NCBI GenBank assembly: GCA_023423535.1
Contig: JAFAFL010000007.1
Location: 1-64,000 of the forward strand
Source: Pseudomonadota bacterium
Lineage (GTDB): Bacteria; Myxococcota; Myxococcia; Myxococcales; Myxococcaceae
Reading direction: 5' to 3'
Length of the DNA stretch: 64,000 nucleotides
The position numbers were made by a program, and so were the translations under genes. Shown here in pieces: positions 42,156 to 51,350 of this stretch. Numbering within the stretch: the first letter of the stretch is position 1; each line of letters begins with the position of its first letter. Under the pieces are notes generated by a model. That model did no database searches. It had not been told where the DNA came from and saw only the letters and a list, made by a program, of their open reading frames with translations.

Positions 42156-45023
42156 CTAGTTCGAGGTCGGGGGCGGCAGCGCGTACTTCCGGCGGAGGTA
42201 GTCCTCCACCTGGTCGATCTCGGCCTGGTTGAGCGCGCGGTTGTAGATGAGCACTTCGGCCAGCTCGACCGGACCCGCGTTCGCCGACATGTCCTGCTTC
42301 AGCCCGAGCATCACGCCGTTCATCGGGACCGAGTTGGGCTTGGTGGCCATCGTCGCCTCGTTCCCGTTCAGCCGGAGCCGCGAGTTGGCGCCGTTGAACA
42401 TCGCGGTGAGCGACTGGAACACGCCGCGCTGGGTCAGCACCGAGCTCGGGCTGCCGAAGTTCGAGGTGATGAGCTGCGCCTGCAGGGTGCTGCTCCCGCT
42501 GGGGGTGATCTGCACGCGGTGCTTGTTCGTGTGGTTCACGCCGGTGGTCACCCGCGGCGAGTCGATCAGCGTGAGGTTGCCCGGCGTGGGGTCCGCGTTG
42601 TGGACGATGAAGATCGTCGTCGTGTTCCCGGCGGAAGGCATCGTGTTGTTCCACAGGCGGTCGTTGGAGCCGTCGAAGCGCAGCGACGGGCGGCCGTTCA
42701 CCGCGTTGGGCATCAGCAGCGGACGCGCGGACATGAACTCGGTCTGCAGGTCGTAGCCGTTGCCGGAGAGGTCGGCGAGCGGCGCCACCTCGCCGCCGGT
42801 GTCCGGCGTGGAGCCGAGCCGGTCCGCCGAGTAGTGCGCGAACAGCCCCGAGGCCACCGGGCCGATCACGGTGATCGCCACCGTGTCGCTTCGCGAGGGA
42901 TCCTCGTCGCTCCGCACCGTGACCGTGTACGTGCCCGGCACGAAGGGCGCGGTGTACACGGTGGTGGCGCCGGTGGTGGTGGACAGCGTCCCCGCACCGG
43001 CGGGCACGCTCCAGGTCACCGCCGGGTTCACCGCGTTGCTGACCGCCGCGGTGAGCGTCACCGTGTCACCAATGACGAGCTCGGCGGTGGCGGGGGTGGC
43101 GACGACGTCCACGTTGGCGGTCACGTTCACCGTCACCTGCGCGGTCTGGCCCGGGTCGTCGTTGCTGGTGGCAATGATCGTGTCCACGCCGCTCACCGCG
43201 GGCGCGGTGTAGAGGCCGGTGGTGCTGATGGTGCCGCCAGCGCCGCCCGCCGCCACGCTCCACGAGACGCCGGCGTTCGGGTTGTGGCTGACGGTGGCGG
43301 TGAACTGCTGGGTCTCGCCGACCATCTTGCTCACCGGGCCCACCGGGCTGATGGAGACGCCGAAGACGGCGGGCTCGTTCACCGTGAGGGTCGCCGTCGC
43401 GGAGACGGAGGGCTGGGCCACGCTGGTCGCGACCACGTGGAAGACGCCGGCGGTCGAGGGCGCGGTGTAGGTGGCGCTGAGCCCGTTCGGCGTGACGGTC
43501 CCGCCGTTCGCCTCGGTGACGGTCCAGGTGACGCCCGCGTTGCCCGGGTCGTTGCCCACCGTCGCGGTGAGGGTGAGGTTCGCGCCCGTGAGAAGCGTCT
43601 GCGCGGAGGGCGAGACGCTCACGGTGACCGGCGGCGGCGGCGTGACCGTGATCGTCGCCAGCACGAAACGGTTGGGGTTGTGGTTGCTGCTCACCCGCAG
43701 GGTGTCGGTGCCGCCGGTGGAGGGCGCGGTGTAGACGATGGTGTTCGCTGCAGTGCCCGCGGAGAGCGTGCCATCAGCCGTGTCACTGTCCGCATCGAGC
43801 GTGAAGGTCACCGAGGTGTCGGTCGCGTTCTGCACCGTGGCGGTGAACTGCGCGGTCGCGCCGGTCTGCAGCGAAGCGGAGGTCGGCGTCAGCGTGAGGA
43901 TGAGCTCGCGGACGGTGATCTCCACCTCGTCCGACTTCGAGGGATCCGCAGCGCTGGTGGCCACGATCGTGTCGGTGCCGCCGTTCTCCGGCGCCGTGTA
44001 GAGGCCGGAGGCGCTGATCGTGCCGCCCACCCCGCCCGCCTTCACCGACCAGTCGATGCCCACCTCGCTGCTGTTCGTGACCGAGGCCTGCAGCTGCAGC
44101 GTCTCGAGCGTGTTCACCGCGCGGGGACCGTCCGCGATCTCCACCACGATGGCCGGGGCCGCCGCGACGTCGATCGCGAAGGTGGCGAAGCTCTGCGGAT
44201 CCTGGACGCTGGTGGCGACGAGCGTGTACCGGCCGGCCACCGAGGGCGCAGTGTAGAGCACGACGTTGTCCGCCTGCGGCGCCACGGTGCCGCTGTCCTC
44301 GCCCTGGAGCGACCAGGTGACGCCCTTGTTCTCGGTTCCGGTCACGGTCGCCTGGAACGAACGCATTCCGCCCACGCGGAGCACGTCCGAGGGCTCGCCG
44401 AGGTCGGTGATCTGCACGGAGATCTCGCGGACCTCGACACGCGCCGTGGCCGACCGCTGCGGGTTGGCGTTGCTCGTCGCGACCACGTGGTACTCACCCG
44501 GCGCATCCGGCGCGGTGTACACGCCGTCCGCGGCGATGCTCCCGCCGGCCTCACCCTCCTGCACGCTCCAGGTGACGGTGGTGTCCACGTCCGGGTGGCT
44601 GATCCCCAGCACCTGCGCGTGGAAGGTGACCTTTCCGCGCGCGTGCACCTGCTGGTACGCGGGCTCGATCGCGACCGTCACGTCCGGCGCGGCCTCGACC
44701 ACCTTCACGGTGGCGGACGCCTTCTTCTGCGGCGTGGCGCGCGTGGTGGCGATGATGTGGAAGGTCCCGGTGCGGCCCGGCGCGGTGTACACGCCCTCGC
44801 CGTTGATCCGGCCGCCGGTCTCGCCCTCCTGAACGCTCCAGGTGACGTCGCGGTTCTCGGTGCCGCTCACCTGCGCGGTGAACTGGTGCTTGCGGAAGGT
44901 GCCCACCTCCACGGTCTCCGGAGAGATGACGACGGAGATCTCCTCCGCCGGCTGCGGGTCGCACCCGATGAGGGTCGCCAGAAGCAGGGGGGTGATGCGA
45001 CGGACGATCGTTGCTGCGCTCAT
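42156..45023 (-). CDS. large lipoprotein with tandem Ig-like repeats and LamG-like C-terminus
   Basis: A 955-residue surface lipoprotein. The signal segment reads LLLATLIGC (Cys about 20). Eight or nine tandem bacterial Ig-like repeats of about 85-90 residues follow; each carries a variant of FTATV...V-TW-SV, GG-I---G-YTAP and G---I-ATS. The C-terminal about 220 residues form a LamG-like sandwich (GLFAHYSADRL ... ALNQAEIDQVEDYLRRKY). No enzyme motif. Probably an adhesin or carbohydrate-binding scaffold. First gene of the xylanase operon; the length and repeats suggest a rod holding the sandwich away from the cell. Confidence 0.8.
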   Translation of the reverse strand: MSAATIVRRITPLLLATLIGCDPQPAEEISVVISPETVEVGTFRKHQFTAQVSGTENRDVTWSVQEGETGGRINGEGVYTAPGRTGTFHIIATTRATPQKKASATVKVVEAAPDVTVAIEPAYQQVHARGKVTFHAQVLGISHPDVDTTVTWSVQEGEAGGSIAADGVYTAPDAPGEYHVVATSNANPQRSATARVEVREISVQITDLGEPSDVLRVGGMRSFQATVTGTENKGVTWSLQGEDSGTVAPQADNVVLYTAPSVAGRYTLVATSVQDPQSFATFAIDVAAAPAIVVEIADGPRAVNTLETLQLQASVTNSSEVGIDWSVKAGGVGGTISASGLYTAPENGGTDTIVATSAADPSKSDEVEITVRELILTLTPTSASLQTGATAQFTATVQNATDTSVTFTLDADSDTADGTLSAGTAANTIVYTAPSTGGTDTLRVSSNHNPNRFVLATITVTPPPPVTVSVSPSAQTLLTGANLTLTATVGNDPGNAGVTWTVTEANGGTVTPNGLSATYTAPSTAGVFHVVATSVAQPSVSATATLTVNEPAVFGVSISPVGPVSKMVGETQQFTATVSHNPNAGVSWSVAAGGAGGTISTTGLYTAPAVSGVDTIIATSNDDPGQTAQVTVNVTANVDVVATPATAELVIGDTVTLTAAVSNAVNPAVTWSVPAGAGTLSTTTGATTVYTAPFVPGTYTVTVRSDEDPSRSDTVAITVIGPVASGLFAHYSADRLGSTPDTGGEVAPLADLSGNGYDLQTEFMSARPLLMPNAVNGRPSLRFDGSNDRLWNNTMPSAGNTTTIFIVHNADPTPGNLTLIDSPRVTTGVNHTNKHRVQITPSGSSTLQAQLITSNFGSPSSVLTQRGVFQSLTAMFNGANSRLRLNGNEATMATKPNSVPMNGVMLGLKQDMSANAGPVELAEVLIYNRALNQAEIDQVEDYLRRKYALPPPTSN

Positions 45024-45362
45024 GTGCTACCGCTCCCGTTGTTCGGACGTCTCGCCGCCACGGCGCCAATGGCCGTGGAAGCGCAGTGCGCCCCGAGCCC
45101 CTGAAGGCTCCGTTCCCCCCCGTTTGAAGTTCGCGCGTCCGCTGTTCGCCGTCGCCCCGGTGCTGAAGGCGTCGGCTCCTACCGGCGTTGCGTGGGCGCG
45201 TTGATAACAGAACGCATTGACGCTGAGAATGTCAGACAAGACATGCGTCACAGCACATTTGAAACATGATAACTGTCTTTTTCCTCTCGGGACGGCCGGC
45301 GACTGCGCGGGCCTGGGGGTTTCCGCACACGCACCTTCTCGGGCCCACCCAGGCGGCCTGGC
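45024..45362. other. non-coding region upstream of the xylanase operon
   Basis: About 340 bases without a gene. The part near 45190-45290 is AT-richer. ATGTC-N6-GACAT (45229-45244) is an inverted repeat that could be an operator of the minus-strand operon. CCAGG-N3-CCTGG at 45349-45361 lies just past the stop of the next gene and may be a weak terminator. No clear -35/-10 pair was found. Confidence 0.5.
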
Positions 45363-45980
45363 TCAGTCGGCTCGGGATTGCTCGACCTGCGTGACCGCGA
45401 TGACGCCGGGCTGATCGAAGTGGCACCGCGTGACCTGGGTTCCGAAGAGGTCCACCTGCGCGGTGGCAACCACCGACTCCGGCGTGCGCCACGTCAGCGT
45501 GTCGCCTGCGTCCGGGCCGACCCGTCCGGTGACCCGCAGCAGCGGGACCTCGCGCGTCCGCTCCTCCAGCGGAAAGGAACCCTCGAGCCGGAGCGTGACG
45601 TGGTCCTCGTCGCTGAGCACCGACGCGGCGGTGAAGTCCTCGCTCGATGCCGGGTCGGCCTCGGCGCCGAGGAGCTGGAGCTCCGCGGGCAACGCGAAGG
45701 TGACGTCGCTCGAGACAAAGGTGGCGGACACGGGCGTATCGATCTGGGCCAGCGGGGCGATCAGTTCGTAGGTGACGACGCTGCCACGGGAAACCGGATG
45801 CGCGGGCCGGGTCACCGTGTACGTCACCGGCGTGCGCACCTTTCCAATCACCGTCTCGCAGGTGAGCAGGTGCCGGGAGGCATCGGTCTCGAGCGCGGGA
45901 AGCTGCGCGCTCGGCGAGCCACACGCGGCGAGCAGCAGCGTCGCGAACAGCGGCGCGAAGGTGCGGTGACACGAGTCCAT
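45363..45980 (-). CDS. lipoprotein of unknown function
   Basis: A 205-residue lipoprotein starting at ATG 45980, lipobox LLLAACG (Cys about 20). The mature part is all-beta with a likely disulfide (Cys about 41 in LLTCETVIG and Cys about 190 in TRCHFDQPG). Segment TPVTYTVTRPAHPVSRGSVV resembles dehydratase-like or lipoprotein beta domains but I cannot name a family. Stands alone between two operons, convergent with none. Confidence 0.5.
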   Translation of the reverse strand: MDSCHRTFAPLFATLLLAACGSPSAQLPALETDASRHLLTCETVIGKVRTPVTYTVTRPAHPVSRGSVVTYELIAPLAQIDTPVSATFVSSDVTFALPAELQLLGAEADPASSEDFTAASVLSDEDHVTLRLEGSFPLEERTREVPLLRVTGRVGPDAGDTLTWRTPESVVATAQVDLFGTQVTRCHFDQPGVIAVTQVEQSRAD

Positions 45981-46085
45981 GTGCCCGCGCCCCCTATCAC
46001 GCACCGGGCGCGCGCTCGCGGTGGTCGCGCATGTGTTTCAGGGCCAGCCGGACGTGTGGGGCCGGACCTCGGATAGCCTCGGGTG

Positions 46086-46946
46086 ATGCACACGCTGGAG
46101 AAGCTGGTCGTGGTGATCGCCGCGAGCGTGACCCTGGGCGCCTGTTCCGGGCGATGTGGCGGCGCCCCGTCCACGGCACCCGACGCGGCGGTGGCGGTGA
46201 GGGAAAGCTCTGCCCCTCCCCAGACCGAGCGCAGGGACGCGGAGACCGAACCGGCCGCTGCAGACGCGGGCGCTGCGGCAGACGCGGGTGAGGTCGCCTG
46301 CGCCGAGCTCGACGCGGTCCCCGACGCGCCCCGGCTGCTCGACGCGCTGGGCCTGCCGGAGGGTGCACTGGGTGCCGAGTCGCTGCACGCGTTCGCGGTG
46401 GAGCTCGACGGGTCCGGCCCTTCGGAGTTCGTGGTTTCGGCGGAGCTGCGCAGGCCGGCGTTCAAGGAGCCCTCGAGCGCGTTGTGGGTGCTGGGGGCGG
46501 GCGCGGACGGGGCGCTGTCGCTCATCGCGACGCGGAGCTGGCCGATCCGGGATGCGGACCCGACCGACTACGACGTCGCCCCGGGCTTCAGCCTCGTGGA
46601 GCCGACGGAGTTCCCCCTCCCCTGCCGCCACGCGCTCGTCGTCGAGCACACCGACAAGCAGACGGGCATCGATCCGAGAGGCTTCACCACCACGCGCGGG
46701 ATCTTCGTTCTGCGAGACGGCGCGTTGGCGGAGGTGTTCTCGGTCCCCACGGGCTGGCTGACCATCTTCGGTCCGGAGCGCGAGGTCACCTCCAGCGGCA
46801 TGCAGTCCCTCACCGTATCACCGCGCCCCGGCGGTCCACCCGAGCTGCTGCTCACCTCCGAGGGATGCCGCACGGTGTTCAAGTTTGATGGCCGCCGGTT
46901 CGTCGAGCAGGACGACGGCAACCCGGACTGCCCGCCCGCCCCGTGA
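46086..46946 (+). CDS. lipoprotein of unknown function
   Basis: A 286-residue lipoprotein starting at ATG 46086 (a GTG at 46083 directly before is the alternative). Lipobox TLGACSG (Cys about 20), then an Ala/Asp/Glu linker (about 35-70) and a globular domain containing Cys at about 76, 181 and 260, with ELDGSGPSEFVVSAELRR resembling the D-x-x-G-x-x-E/D loop of VCBS/FG-GAP-type proteins. Function unknown. The next gene is also a lipoprotein on the same strand, 121 bases on. Confidence 0.5.
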   Translation: MHTLEKLVVVIAASVTLGACSGRCGGAPSTAPDAAVAVRESSAPPQTERRDAETEPAAADAGAAADAGEVACAELDAVPDAPRLLDALGLPEGALGAESLHAFAVELDGSGPSEFVVSAELRRPAFKEPSSALWVLGAGADGALSLIATRSWPIRDADPTDYDVAPGFSLVEPTEFPLPCRHALVVEHTDKQTGIDPRGFTTTRGIFVLRDGALAEVFSVPTGWLTIFGPEREVTSSGMQSLTVSPRPGGPPELLLTSEGCRTVFKFDGRRFVEQDDGNPDCPPAP

Positions 46947-47067
46947 CAGCGTAAAGCGGCCCTTCACGCCGAGGTGCAATTCATATCGATTCTCTAAGCG
47001 CCCCTTCTGCTGGCCGAATGGCCGCTCACCTGAACGGCGGCATCCGCCGAGAAGTGGGGACGACGAG

Positions 47068-47601
47068 ATGCGAAGAGCTTCGATGGGCCGGACGACGCGG
47101 GGTCTGCTGGCGGCGGCGTTCACGCTGGCGCTGGGATGCGGGATGGAGGCGCCACCCGAGCCCGAGCCTCCGCAGTCCGAAGACCGCGACCCGGCCGGTG
47201 CCGCAGACGCCGGCAGCACTGCGGACGCGGGAGAGGAGGCGGACGCCGGCGTTCCCGACGCAGGCACCACGGGCCCCGCGGAGGTCTCGTTCACCGCCGA
47301 GATCGCGCCGCTCTTCCGGCAGAGCTGCGGCGGAGGGTGTCACTACGGCTTCATGCGGCTGGACGGAACGCCGGAGGAGGCGTGGCAGGACGTCGTGAAC
47401 GTCCCCTCCACGGCCTGCGCCGACGGTCGGCCGAGGGTGAAGCCCGGCGATGCCGCGCCCGGCTCCAGCCTCCTGATGGCGAAGGTCCTCAACGTGGATT
47501 TCTGCTCCGGATCCGCCATGCCGCTGAACCGGCCGCCCCTGCCGGCGGAGAAGCTCGAGCTCATCCGCCGGTGGATCGAAGCAGGCGCGCCGAAGGACTG
47601 A
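47068..47601 (+). CDS. lipoprotein with cytochrome c-like domain and CX3CH motif
   Basis: A 177-residue lipoprotein: signal segment with lipobox TLALGC, a Pro/Glu and Asp/Ala linker to about 75, then FTAEIAPLFRQSCGGGCHYGFMRLDGTPE. The motif is C-G-G-G-C-H, one residue longer than the canonical CxxCH; CX3CH is accepted by a few heme lyases, and otherwise the Cys pair may be structural. GSAMPLNRPPLPAEKLELIRRWIEAGAP at the end is typical of the cytochrome domains in Myxococcota envelope proteins, including the Met and the final helix. Convergent with the exo operon end, six bases apart. Confidence 0.65.
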   Translation: MRRASMGRTTRGLLAAAFTLALGCGMEAPPEPEPPQSEDRDPAGAADAGSTADAGEEADAGVPDAGTTGPAEVSFTAEIAPLFRQSCGGGCHYGFMRLDGTPEEAWQDVVNVPSTACADGRPRVKPGDAAPGSSLLMAKVLNVDFCSGSAMPLNRPPLPAEKLELIRRWIEAGAPKD

Positions 47602-47607
47602 TCGCGA

Positions 47608-48795
47608 CTACTTCGCCGAGCGCTGGCGGCGGAAGCGACGGACCTTCTCCACCGTCTCCGTGGGCAGCAGGCGCTTGGCCACGCCGCGCAGCGCCTTCTT
47701 GCCCTCGTCCAGCTTCACGAAGCGCGCGCCCGCCCCGGTCTTCGCCCACACCCGGAAGCCCACCGTGTTGCGGGTGCGCGTGACCCAGTCCGACTTGTAG
47801 CTCTCGGTGCCGCGGAGGAAGTCGTACTCGCGCAGGCCGAGCGAAAACGCGTCCTCGAACGTCGCGCCCACCAGCACGAGGCCCACGCTCTTCGGGCGCC
47901 AGGCCGGGTCCAGCCCGGACTGGTAGTAGTGGAAGCGATCGCCGTGGACGATGCCGTAGACGCTCGCCACCGCCACCTCGCCCATCCACATCGTGTACAG
48001 GCGCAGCTTGCCGCGCTCCGCGAGGAGCATGGTGGTGTCGCGGTGGAAGGCCTCGGTGGCCGGGCCGTTGATCCCGGACGAGCCGCCGTCCTCCGCCCAG
48101 CGCATGCCGTGGAGCCGAAAGAACTCCGCCAGCGGCCGCGCCAGTTCCTTCGGCGAGGGCGAGGTGGTGATCTCGATCCGGTAGCCCGGCTGCTTCTCCA
48201 GCCACTTCCGCCGCCGCAGGTAGTTGTCGCGGCGCTTCGTGCGCTTGAGGAAGAGCTCGAAGGTCTCGCCCTCTTCGAACGTCTCGTGCGGGCAGATGTT
48301 GCGCTCCCACGTGCGCCGCTCGAAGTCGCTACCGAAGGCCTCGGCGAGCCAGCCCGGCGTGGGCGAAGACTCGTCGAAGTCCCACAGCTCGAGCAGGTCC
48401 CAGTCGCCCGCGTGCAGCCGCAGCGTCTGCCCGAAGGCGCGGGTGAGCTCCTCCTCGCGGCCGCGCTCGGTCACCGCGTCGAGGTAGTCCGAGCCCACGC
48501 GCTCGTCGCCCCAGAAGCGCAGCATGCGCACCGGCCCGAGCGGCGTGCGCCGCAGCTCCACCGACAGCGGCAACAGCCCCACCAGCCTGCCGTCGCCTTC
48601 ACGCGCGGTGAGCACGTAGGGCTCCCGCTCCGCGCCGAGCCTGTCGCTCCAGGGGTGCAGCCACTCCCAGGCGTTGAAAACTCCCGCGCCCGAGCGCTCG
48701 GTCAGCGCGCTCCACTCCTCGCGCAGCGCGCACATCCCCGCGCGGTCGCGCACGATCGAGACGACCGGCGCCGACAGCTCCCTCTCGCGCCTCAT
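47608..48795 (-). CDS. exoI: ExoI-like FemAB/GNAT-fold acyltransferase
   Basis: A 395-residue cytoplasmic protein of the CelD/BcsL acetyltransferase type. N-terminal module: EEWSALTERSGAGVFNAWEWLHPW, LPLSVELRRTPLGPVRMLRFWG. C-terminal module: KRTKRRDNYLRRRKWLEKQPG (basic helix), FRLHGMRW, VASVYGIVHGDRFHYYQSGLDPAWRPKSVGLVLVGATFEDA, and EYDFLRGTESYKSDWV. Predicted to acylate a sugar of the polysaccharide precursor. Last gene of the nine-gene block; three bases separate it from exoH. Symbol follows M. xanthus exo naming by gene order. Confidence 0.75.
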   Translation of the reverse strand: MRRERELSAPVVSIVRDRAGMCALREEWSALTERSGAGVFNAWEWLHPWSDRLGAEREPYVLTAREGDGRLVGLLPLSVELRRTPLGPVRMLRFWGDERVGSDYLDAVTERGREEELTRAFGQTLRLHAGDWDLLELWDFDESSPTPGWLAEAFGSDFERRTWERNICPHETFEEGETFELFLKRTKRRDNYLRRRKWLEKQPGYRIEITTSPSPKELARPLAEFFRLHGMRWAEDGGSSGINGPATEAFHRDTTMLLAERGKLRLYTMWMGEVAVASVYGIVHGDRFHYYQSGLDPAWRPKSVGLVLVGATFEDAFSLGLREYDFLRGTESYKSDWVTRTRNTVGFRVWAKTGAGARFVKLDEGKKALRGVAKRLLPTETVEKVRRFRRQRSAK

Positions 48796-48798
48796 GGG

Positions 48799-49977
48799 CT
48801 AGCCCCGCGCCCGCGCAGCGTCGCGCCGCCGCAGCTCGGTGAGCACCGTGCGCACCGCACCCGCGACGCGATCCATCGTCTCCGCGTCGAGGTCCTGGTG
48901 GCAGGGGATCTCCACGATCTGGTTGCGCACCTGCATCGTCTCGGGGAACTCCGCCGGGTTGCAGCCCGCGTAGTAGTCCCGCCAGAAGTCCACCACGTTG
49001 ATCCCCATCGCCTGCAGCCGCGCGAAGACCTCGGGCTTGTTGTCGGTGACCACCGGGTAGAACAGCGGGCACACGCCGGCGGGCAGCTCGTTGAAGAGCG
49101 GCGGCGAGATGTCACGCAGCCGGCCGAGGAGGAAGAAGTAGTTCCTCCGCCGGATCTCCACCACCTTGTCCATGTCCTGCGCTTCGCAGATCCGCAGCGT
49201 GAGCGGGCTGATGCCCATGTCCACGTGCGCCCGGTTGAAGTGCATCGTCCCGGTGGCCACGCGCTCCACCGAGCCGGCCTTCACCACCCCGTGCCCGACC
49301 GCGCGCACCGCGGAGCGCGCCAGGCGGCCGAACTTCCCGCCGCGCATCTCCACGTTCTTCAGGAGCGCGGAGGCCGTGTGGCTGATCACCGACGGGATCC
49401 CCGGCGGCGGCAGCTTCGGCAGCGTGTAGCGGCGGTCGCCGTTGATCACCAGCGCGCCTCCGTTCGGCACCGGCAGCGCCTTGTAGAGACAGAAGATCCC
49501 CACGTCACCGGTCGTGCCCAGCGGCACGCTGCCGTCCTTCGAGAGCAGCGAGAGCGCGCAGTCCTCGATGAGCGGGATCCCGTGCTCGTCCGCGAGCTTC
49601 TTCATCTCGCGCACCGGACCGGGGAAGCCGTTGTAGTGGATGAGGTAGAGCGCCTTCGTCTTCGGGCCGATCTTCCGGCGCACGTCGTCGAGGTCCGTCT
49701 GCCACTTCGCGTCCACGCGGTAGAAGACCGGCTTCGCGCCCGCGTCGGCGAGCGCCTCGATCTCCACGCCGTGGTGGTACGAGGGCACGAGCACCTCGCC
49801 CCCGTCCAGACCGAGCATCTTCACCGTGGTCCAGACCGCGTTCCGGGCGAAGTAGAACCAGTGCACGTTCTCGCTGTCGAAGGGCGCAAAGGCCGGACGA
49901 GCGCCCCTCTTGATCAACATGCTCGGGTAGAGCGTCGGGTAGTCGGGAACGAACAGCTCGGGCTTCACCGCTTCCAT
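48799..49977 (-). CDS. exoH: ExoH-like DegT/DnrJ/EryC1/StrS aminotransferase
   Basis: A 392-residue PLP enzyme that would transfer an amino group to a nucleotide-linked keto sugar. PLP lysine Lys166 in CLYKALPVPNGG, with the phosphate region NAVWTTVKMLGLDGGEVLVPSYHHGV and LIEDCALSLL (Asp-x-Ala type). The C-terminal part (about 200-330) is longer than usual for sugar aminotransferases, with FNRAHVDMGISPLTLRICEA. It precedes two acyltransferases, so an amino sugar that is then N-acylated is a coherent pathway. Overlaps exoG by 13 bases. Confidence 0.85.
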   Translation of the reverse strand: MEAVKPELFVPDYPTLYPSMLIKRGARPAFAPFDSENVHWFYFARNAVWTTVKMLGLDGGEVLVPSYHHGVEIEALADAGAKPVFYRVDAKWQTDLDDVRRKIGPKTKALYLIHYNGFPGPVREMKKLADEHGIPLIEDCALSLLSKDGSVPLGTTGDVGIFCLYKALPVPNGGALVINGDRRYTLPKLPPPGIPSVISHTASALLKNVEMRGGKFGRLARSAVRAVGHGVVKAGSVERVATGTMHFNRAHVDMGISPLTLRICEAQDMDKVVEIRRRNYFFLLGRLRDISPPLFNELPAGVCPLFYPVVTDNKPEVFARLQAMGINVVDFWRDYYAGCNPAEFPETMQVRNQIVEIPCHQDLDAETMDRVAGAVRTVLTELRRRDAARARG

Positions 49978-51326
49978 GTTTCCACCATCTCCCTGGCCCG
50001 CGGGGCCATCCGGAACTTCAGTGCGTGGAGCAGCCGGCCCCACGTGACGTCGCGGAAGATGAACAGCCACGTGTGGGCGCGCACCCTCTCCGCCCAATCC
50101 CGCTTCCACGGCATGTCGAGTCCCAGAAAGTCGAACTCGCGCAGGCCGCGGGTCACACAGTCGCGCAGCACCTCCTCCATCAGGAGCTGACCGGGGCTGC
50201 ACTCGCGCAGGCCCTCGTCGTAGCCGGGCTTGAGCAGGAGGAAGCGCCCGTGCTTCGCGTCCTCGAGCCCGAACTGGAACGCCACCGCGCGCCCGTCGAG
50301 GCGGAGGAACCACAGGGACAGCTCGCCCTCGTGCGCCGCGTTGCGCGCGAGCTCGGTGTAGAAGCCGCGCGTCGCCGCGTCCTGGGCCATCGCGGTGCCG
50401 CCGCGGCCCTTCCAGCCGGAGGCCTCGAGCCGCATGCCCTCGTCGAGCACCTTCGGCAGCACGTCGCCGCCGGTCACCCGCTCCACGGTGACCTTGCCCT
50501 TCTCCTCGAGGCGCTTGCGACGCCGGCGCAGGTTCGCGCGGAACTTCGAGTCCCACGTCTTCTGCATCTGCTCCCAGGTGCCGGAGAGCGGCACGTAGGG
50601 CGAGTTCATCGACTCCCACTCGCCGGTGGGCATGCCGCGCCGCTTCGCCTCCTCGCGCAGCGCGAAGCCGTTGCCGCCTTCCGGGACGTCGGTGAGCAGC
50701 AGCACGTCCCAGTCGCGCATCGCCCGGATCCGCGCGAGGAACGCCTCCGCCGCCGCCTCCGCGCGCCCCGCCTCCGCGACCAGATCGAAGCGGCACGAGT
50801 GCACGTTCGCCGGCGCCGCGAGCTCGCGCACGGGCAGGTGCACGCCCTGCAGCTTCGACCAGCGCCACACCAGCGGCAGCGCCGCCACCAGCCGCCCGTC
50901 CTCCGCCCTCAACGTCAGGACGCGCAGCTTCTCGCCCGGCGCGAAGTTGTCGATCCAGATGCGCAGGAACGCGTGCCGGTAGAAGAGCTCACCGCCCGCG
51001 CGGTCGACGAGCGCGTCCCACTCGCCCTGCAGCGCCGCGAACGCCGCGCGCGTCGTGACCACCTCCACGCCCGGCGCCCGCGAGACGAGCGGCTGCGCGG
51101 CGGGCACGGACTCCGCTGCGGCACCCTCCTTCGTGCCCGAGGCCTTCGCCTGCTGGCCCTTCGCCTGTTGGCCCTTCCCCTTCACCTTCACCTTCACCGC
51201 GTTGGGCTCGCGCGCGCGCACCTCCGCGGCAGCGGTCGTCGAGCCCACCGCCTCGTTGCGAACCTCACGGCCGCGGCCGGTCTCCTGCTGCGCCGCTGAC
51301 GGCTCCGTCTCCACCCCTGCCTCCAT
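49965..51326 (-). CDS. exoG: ExoG-like FemAB/GNAT-fold acyltransferase
   Basis: A 453-residue cytoplasmic protein. The N-terminal about 80 residues are low-complexity with VKVKGKGQQAKGQQAK; the catalytic part resembles ExoI (ALQGEWDALVDRAGGELFYRHAFLRIWIDNF; WDSKFRANLRRRRKRLEEKG; GWKGRGGTAMA; FLRLDGRAVAFQFGLEDA; YDEGLRECSPGQLLMEEV; LDMPWKRDWAERV). Both acyltransferases are therefore paralogues. ATG 51326 has GGAGGA six bases upstream. Proposed substrate: an amino sugar made by ExoH. Confidence 0.75.
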   Translation of the reverse strand: MEAGVETEPSAAQQETGRGREVRNEAVGSTTAAAEVRAREPNAVKVKVKGKGQQAKGQQAKASGTKEGAAAESVPAAQPLVSRAPGVEVVTTRAAFAALQGEWDALVDRAGGELFYRHAFLRIWIDNFAPGEKLRVLTLRAEDGRLVAALPLVWRWSKLQGVHLPVRELAAPANVHSCRFDLVAEAGRAEAAAEAFLARIRAMRDWDVLLLTDVPEGGNGFALREEAKRRGMPTGEWESMNSPYVPLSGTWEQMQKTWDSKFRANLRRRRKRLEEKGKVTVERVTGGDVLPKVLDEGMRLEASGWKGRGGTAMAQDAATRGFYTELARNAAHEGELSLWFLRLDGRAVAFQFGLEDAKHGRFLLLKPGYDEGLRECSPGQLLMEEVLRDCVTRGLREFDFLGLDMPWKRDWAERVRAHTWLFIFRDVTWGRLLHALKFRMAPRAREMVETWKR

Positions 51327-51350
51327 CACGTCCTCCGAAATCCGTGGGGC

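Noticed and set aside
42156..45023. Tandem repeats that could be a repetitive DNA array or CRISPR
   Set aside because: The periodicity of about 260 bases is protein-level (Ig-like domains); the DNA copies are diverged and no short repeat-spacer pattern exists.
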